Source of the DNA: Calliopsis andreniformis
Lineage: Eukaryota; Arthropoda; Insecta; Hymenoptera; Andrenidae
Direction of reading: 5' to 3'
Assembly (NCBI RefSeq): GCF_051401765.1
Contig: NW_027480429.1
Span: 13,148,157-13,212,156 of the forward strand
DNA length: 64,000 bases
Shown here: positions 61,559 to 64,000 of the stretch, in pieces
Layout of the letters: every line of letters begins with the position of its first letter
How positions within the stretch are numbered: the stretch's first letter is position 1
Notes under the pieces: model-generated
What the model saw: only the letters and a program-made list of their open reading frames with translations
Databases searched by the model: none
Told to the model about the DNA's origin: nothing
Translations under genes and position numbers: made by a program

Positions 61559-63646
61559 ATAAATACAACAGTTTTTTCATTGTATAAAACGAATAATTGC
61601 AACCAGTATGAATCTTATGGACATTTCTACTTTCCGAGCAACCTAGGCTTCACCCTAGGGCGTTGCTCCAACAGATTGAATAGTTAGGGTCTTAGAAGTC
61701 AACGCCCGAACCATAAAATGCAAAAAAAATTCAACAGTGTTTCCATCATATAACAGGAATAATTGCAACCAGTTTGAAAGTGATGGCCAATTCTACGTTC
61801 CGGGCAACCTAGGCTGCACTCTAGGGCGTTGCTCCACCAGATCGAATAGTTAGTGCCTTAGAAGACAACGCCAGAAGCATAAAATACAATATATATACAA
61901 CTGTTTTTCCATCGTATAAAACGAATAATTGCAACCAGTATGAGACTTCTGGTCGTTTCTACTTTCCGAGCTACCTAGGCTTCACCCTAGTGCGTTGCTC
62001 CAACAGATTCAATAGTTAGGGCCTTAGAAGTCAACGCCCGAACCATAAAATGCAAAATAAATACAACAGTGTTTCCATCATCTATCAGGAATAATTGCAA
62101 CCAGTTTGAAAGTGATGGCCAATTCTTCGTTCCGGGCAACCTAGGCTTCACCCTAAGCCGTTGTTCCACCAGATCGAATAGTTAGGGCCTAAGAAGTGAA
62201 CGCCAGAAGCATAAAATGCAATAAAAATACAACAGTCTTTCCATCGTATAACTGGATTAATTGCAACCAGTTTGAAAGTGATTGTCATTTCTCCTTTCCG
62301 GGCAACCTAGGCTACACTCTAGGGCGTTGCTCTACTAAATCGAATAGCTAGGGCCTTAGAAGTCAACGCCAGAAGCAAAAAGTACAATATAAATACAACA
62401 CTTTTTCCATCGTATAAAACGAATAATTGCTACCAGTGTAAAAGTTATGGTCATTTCTACGTTCCGGGCAATCTAGGGTTCACTCTATGGCGTTCTTCCA
62501 CCACATCGAATAGCTACGGCCTCAGAAGTCAACGCCTGAAGTATAAAATACAATAAAAATACAACAGTGTTTCCATCATATAACAGGAATAATTGCAACC
62601 AGTTTGAAAGTGGTGGCCAATTCTACGTTCCGGGCAACCTAGGATTCACTCTAGGGCGTTGCTCCACCAGATCGAATAGTTGGTGCTTTAGAAGTCAACG
62701 CCAGAAGCATAAAATACAATATAAATACAACAGTTTTTTCATTGTATAAAACGAATAATTGCAACCAGTATGAATCTTATGGACATTTCTACTTTCCGAG
62801 CAACCTAGGCTTCACCCTAGGGCGTTGCTCCAACAGATTGAATAGTTAGGGTCTTAGAAGTCAACGCCAGAAGCATAAAATGCAATAAAAATACTACAGT
62901 TTTTCCATCGTATAACTGGATTAATTGCAACCAGTTTGAAAGTGATGGTCATTTCTCCTTTCCGGGCAACCTAGGCTACACTTTAGGGTGTTGCTCTACT
63001 AGATCGAACAGCTAGGGCCTTAGAAGTCAACGCCAGAAGCATAAAGTACAATATAAATATATCGGTTTTTCCATCGTATAAAACGAATAATAGCAGCAAG
63101 TGTGAAAGTAATGATCATTTCGGCGTTTCGGGCATCCTAGACTTAACTCTGAGGCATTGCTCCACCAGATCGAATAGTTAGGGCTTAAGAAGTCGACGCC
63201 AGAAGCATAAAATACAATATAAATACAACAGTTTTTCCATTCTATAAAACGAATAATTGCTACCAGTGTAAATGTTATGGTCATTTCTACGTTCCGGGCA
63301 ACCTAGGCTTCACCCTAGGGCGTTGTCCCACCAGATCGAATAGTTAGGGCCCAAGAAGTGAGCGGCAGAAGCATAAAATACAATTTAAATACAACAGTTT
63401 TTCCATCGTATAAAACGAATAATTGCAACCAGTTTGAAAGTTATGGTTATTTCTACATTCCGAGCAACCTAGGCTTCACTCTAGGGCGTTGCTCCACCAG
63501 ATCGAATAGTTAGGTCCTTAGAAGTCAACGCCAGAAACATAAAATACGATATAAATACAGCAGCTTTTCCATCGTATAAAAGGGATAATTGCAAACAGTG
63601 TGAAGGTAATGGTCATTTCTACGTTCCGGGCAACCTAGGCTTCACT
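61559..63646. repeat. Terminal higher-order repeat, copy 3 (partial)
   Basis: It matches copies 1 and 2, then follows copy 1 in retaining the monomer that copy 2 lost (63,420-63,585: CATTCCGAGC, AGGTCCTTAG, ATACAGCAGC). It leaves the repeat at about 63,646, where it reads CTAGGGCGTTGCTCCACTAG instead of CTACGGCGTTATTCC. Small changes include A7 to ATAAA near 62,055 and CACCCTAGGGCG near 63,311 where copies 1 and 2 read CTCCCTAGAGCG. Confidence 0.88.
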
Positions 63647-64000
63647 CTAGGGCGTTGCTCCACTAGATCGAATAGCTAGGGCCTTAGAAGTCGACGCCCG
63701 AAGCATAAAATGCAATAAAAATACAACAGCTTTTCCATCGTATAACAGGATTAATTGCAACCAGTTTGAAAGTGATGGTCATTTCTACGTTCCGGGCAAC
63801 CTAGGCTTCACTCTGGGGCGTTGCTCCACCAGATGAAACAGTTAGGGCCTTAGAAGTCAACGCCCGAAGCATAAAATACAAAATAAATAGAACAGTTTTT
63901 CCAATGTATAAAACGAATAATTGCTACCAGTGTAAAAGTTATGTTCATTTCTACGTTCCGGGCAACCTAGGCTTCACTCTAGGGCGGTGCTCCACCATAT
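63647..64000. repeat. Array continues past the window end
   Basis: About two ordinary monomers with a CTAGATCGAATAGCTAGGGCC unit and an AAATACAAAATAAATAG unit. The window stops in mid-monomer (GCTCCACCATAT), so the array extends beyond it. Confidence 0.9.

Larger units (their letters stand above)
1..64000. repeat. Satellite DNA array, 166 bp tandem monomer, about 385 copies
   Basis: The window is built entirely from one 166 bp unit repeated head to tail. The landmark TCCATCGTAT (or a 1-3 base variant) recurs at 1, 167, 333 and 499 and stays in register to the end, apart from occasional 1-5 base indels. Nearly every monomer keeps ATTGCAACCAG, TGGTCATTTCTAC, AACCTAGGCTTCAC, GGGCGTTGCTCC, AGATCGAATAG and AACGCCAGAAGCATAAAAT. 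The consensus is about 41% GC: a GC-richer core (unit positions about 55-135) and an AT-rich linker (about 136-20 of the next unit). All units share one orientation and no other sequence interrupts them. Both edges of the window cut through the array, so its true length is unknown. Array-scale size and higher-order duplications indicate eukaryotic heterochromatin; a centromeric role is inference. The family is not one I recognise. Confidence 0.98.

Noticed and set aside
1..64000. CRISPR array
   Set aside because: Direct repeats with regular spacing were considered, but the whole 166 bp unit is conserved. There is no alternation of short identical repeats with unique spacers and there are no cas genes.
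1..64000. Telomeric repeat (TTAGGG occurs in GTTAGGGCC of most monomers)
   Set aside because: It occurs as a single hexamer per 166 bp, never in tandem, so it is a coincidental part of the monomer.
1..64000. CENP-B box in the monomer
   Set aside because: I looked for TTCG-N4-A-N2-CGGG around TTCTACGTTCCGGGC and TTTCGGGC on the reference monomer. Spacing and the required A do not fit. A full motif scan of all variants was not possible by hand.

Overview
The whole 64 kb window is a single uninterrupted array of tandemly repeated satellite DNA. The basic unit is 166 bp, and about 385 copies lie head to tail in one orientation. I read the unit from recurrence of the TCCATCGTAT landmark at 1, 167, 333 and 499, and it holds to the end. 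I see no gene, RNA gene, transposon, CRISPR array or unique sequence. Open frames of 60-103 codons occur on both strands, but they are fragments of the same repeated monomer in shifting frames, so I annotate no CDS.

Source: a long homogeneous satellite with near-chromatosome unit length, local dimers and multi-kilobase higher-order duplications points to eukaryotic heterochromatin, pericentromeric or centromeric. I do not recognise the satellite family and cannot name the species. CpG is not visibly depleted in the consensus (7 CpG per 166 bp at about 41% GC). This fits a genome with little CpG methylation or a recently homogenised array, but does not decide between them.

Layout: 1-5.6 kb holds a 1.6 kb segment present twice, 21 monomers apart. 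A 5.8 kb block at 5.56-11.38 kb recurs at 19.51-25.33 kb (offset 13,946 bp, about 84 monomers). A 2,990 bp tandem duplication fills 10.97-16.95 kb. Divergent monomers fill 16.95-19.25 kb. A 3.26 kb block at 24.5-27.8 kb recurs at 29.2-32.4 kb. More divergent monomers fill 32.4-33.7 kb, then dimer-structured and partly duplicated sequence runs to 46.2 kb. A locally homogenised subfamily carrying BamHI sites lies at 46.2-48.6 kb. From 49.7 kb to the end there is a 3.1-3.4 kb duplicated block and then a run of three about 2.8-3.0 kb higher-order repeats (55.7-63.6 kb), apparently the youngest amplification.

The informative biology is recombinational. Repeat copies differ by whole numbers of monomers, and several crossover junctions can be placed to within about 20 bp. 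Each monomer also carries a conserved dyad (up to a 12 bp stem with a 3-nt bulge). All comparisons were made by eye; offsets are exact where stated, and identities are estimates.
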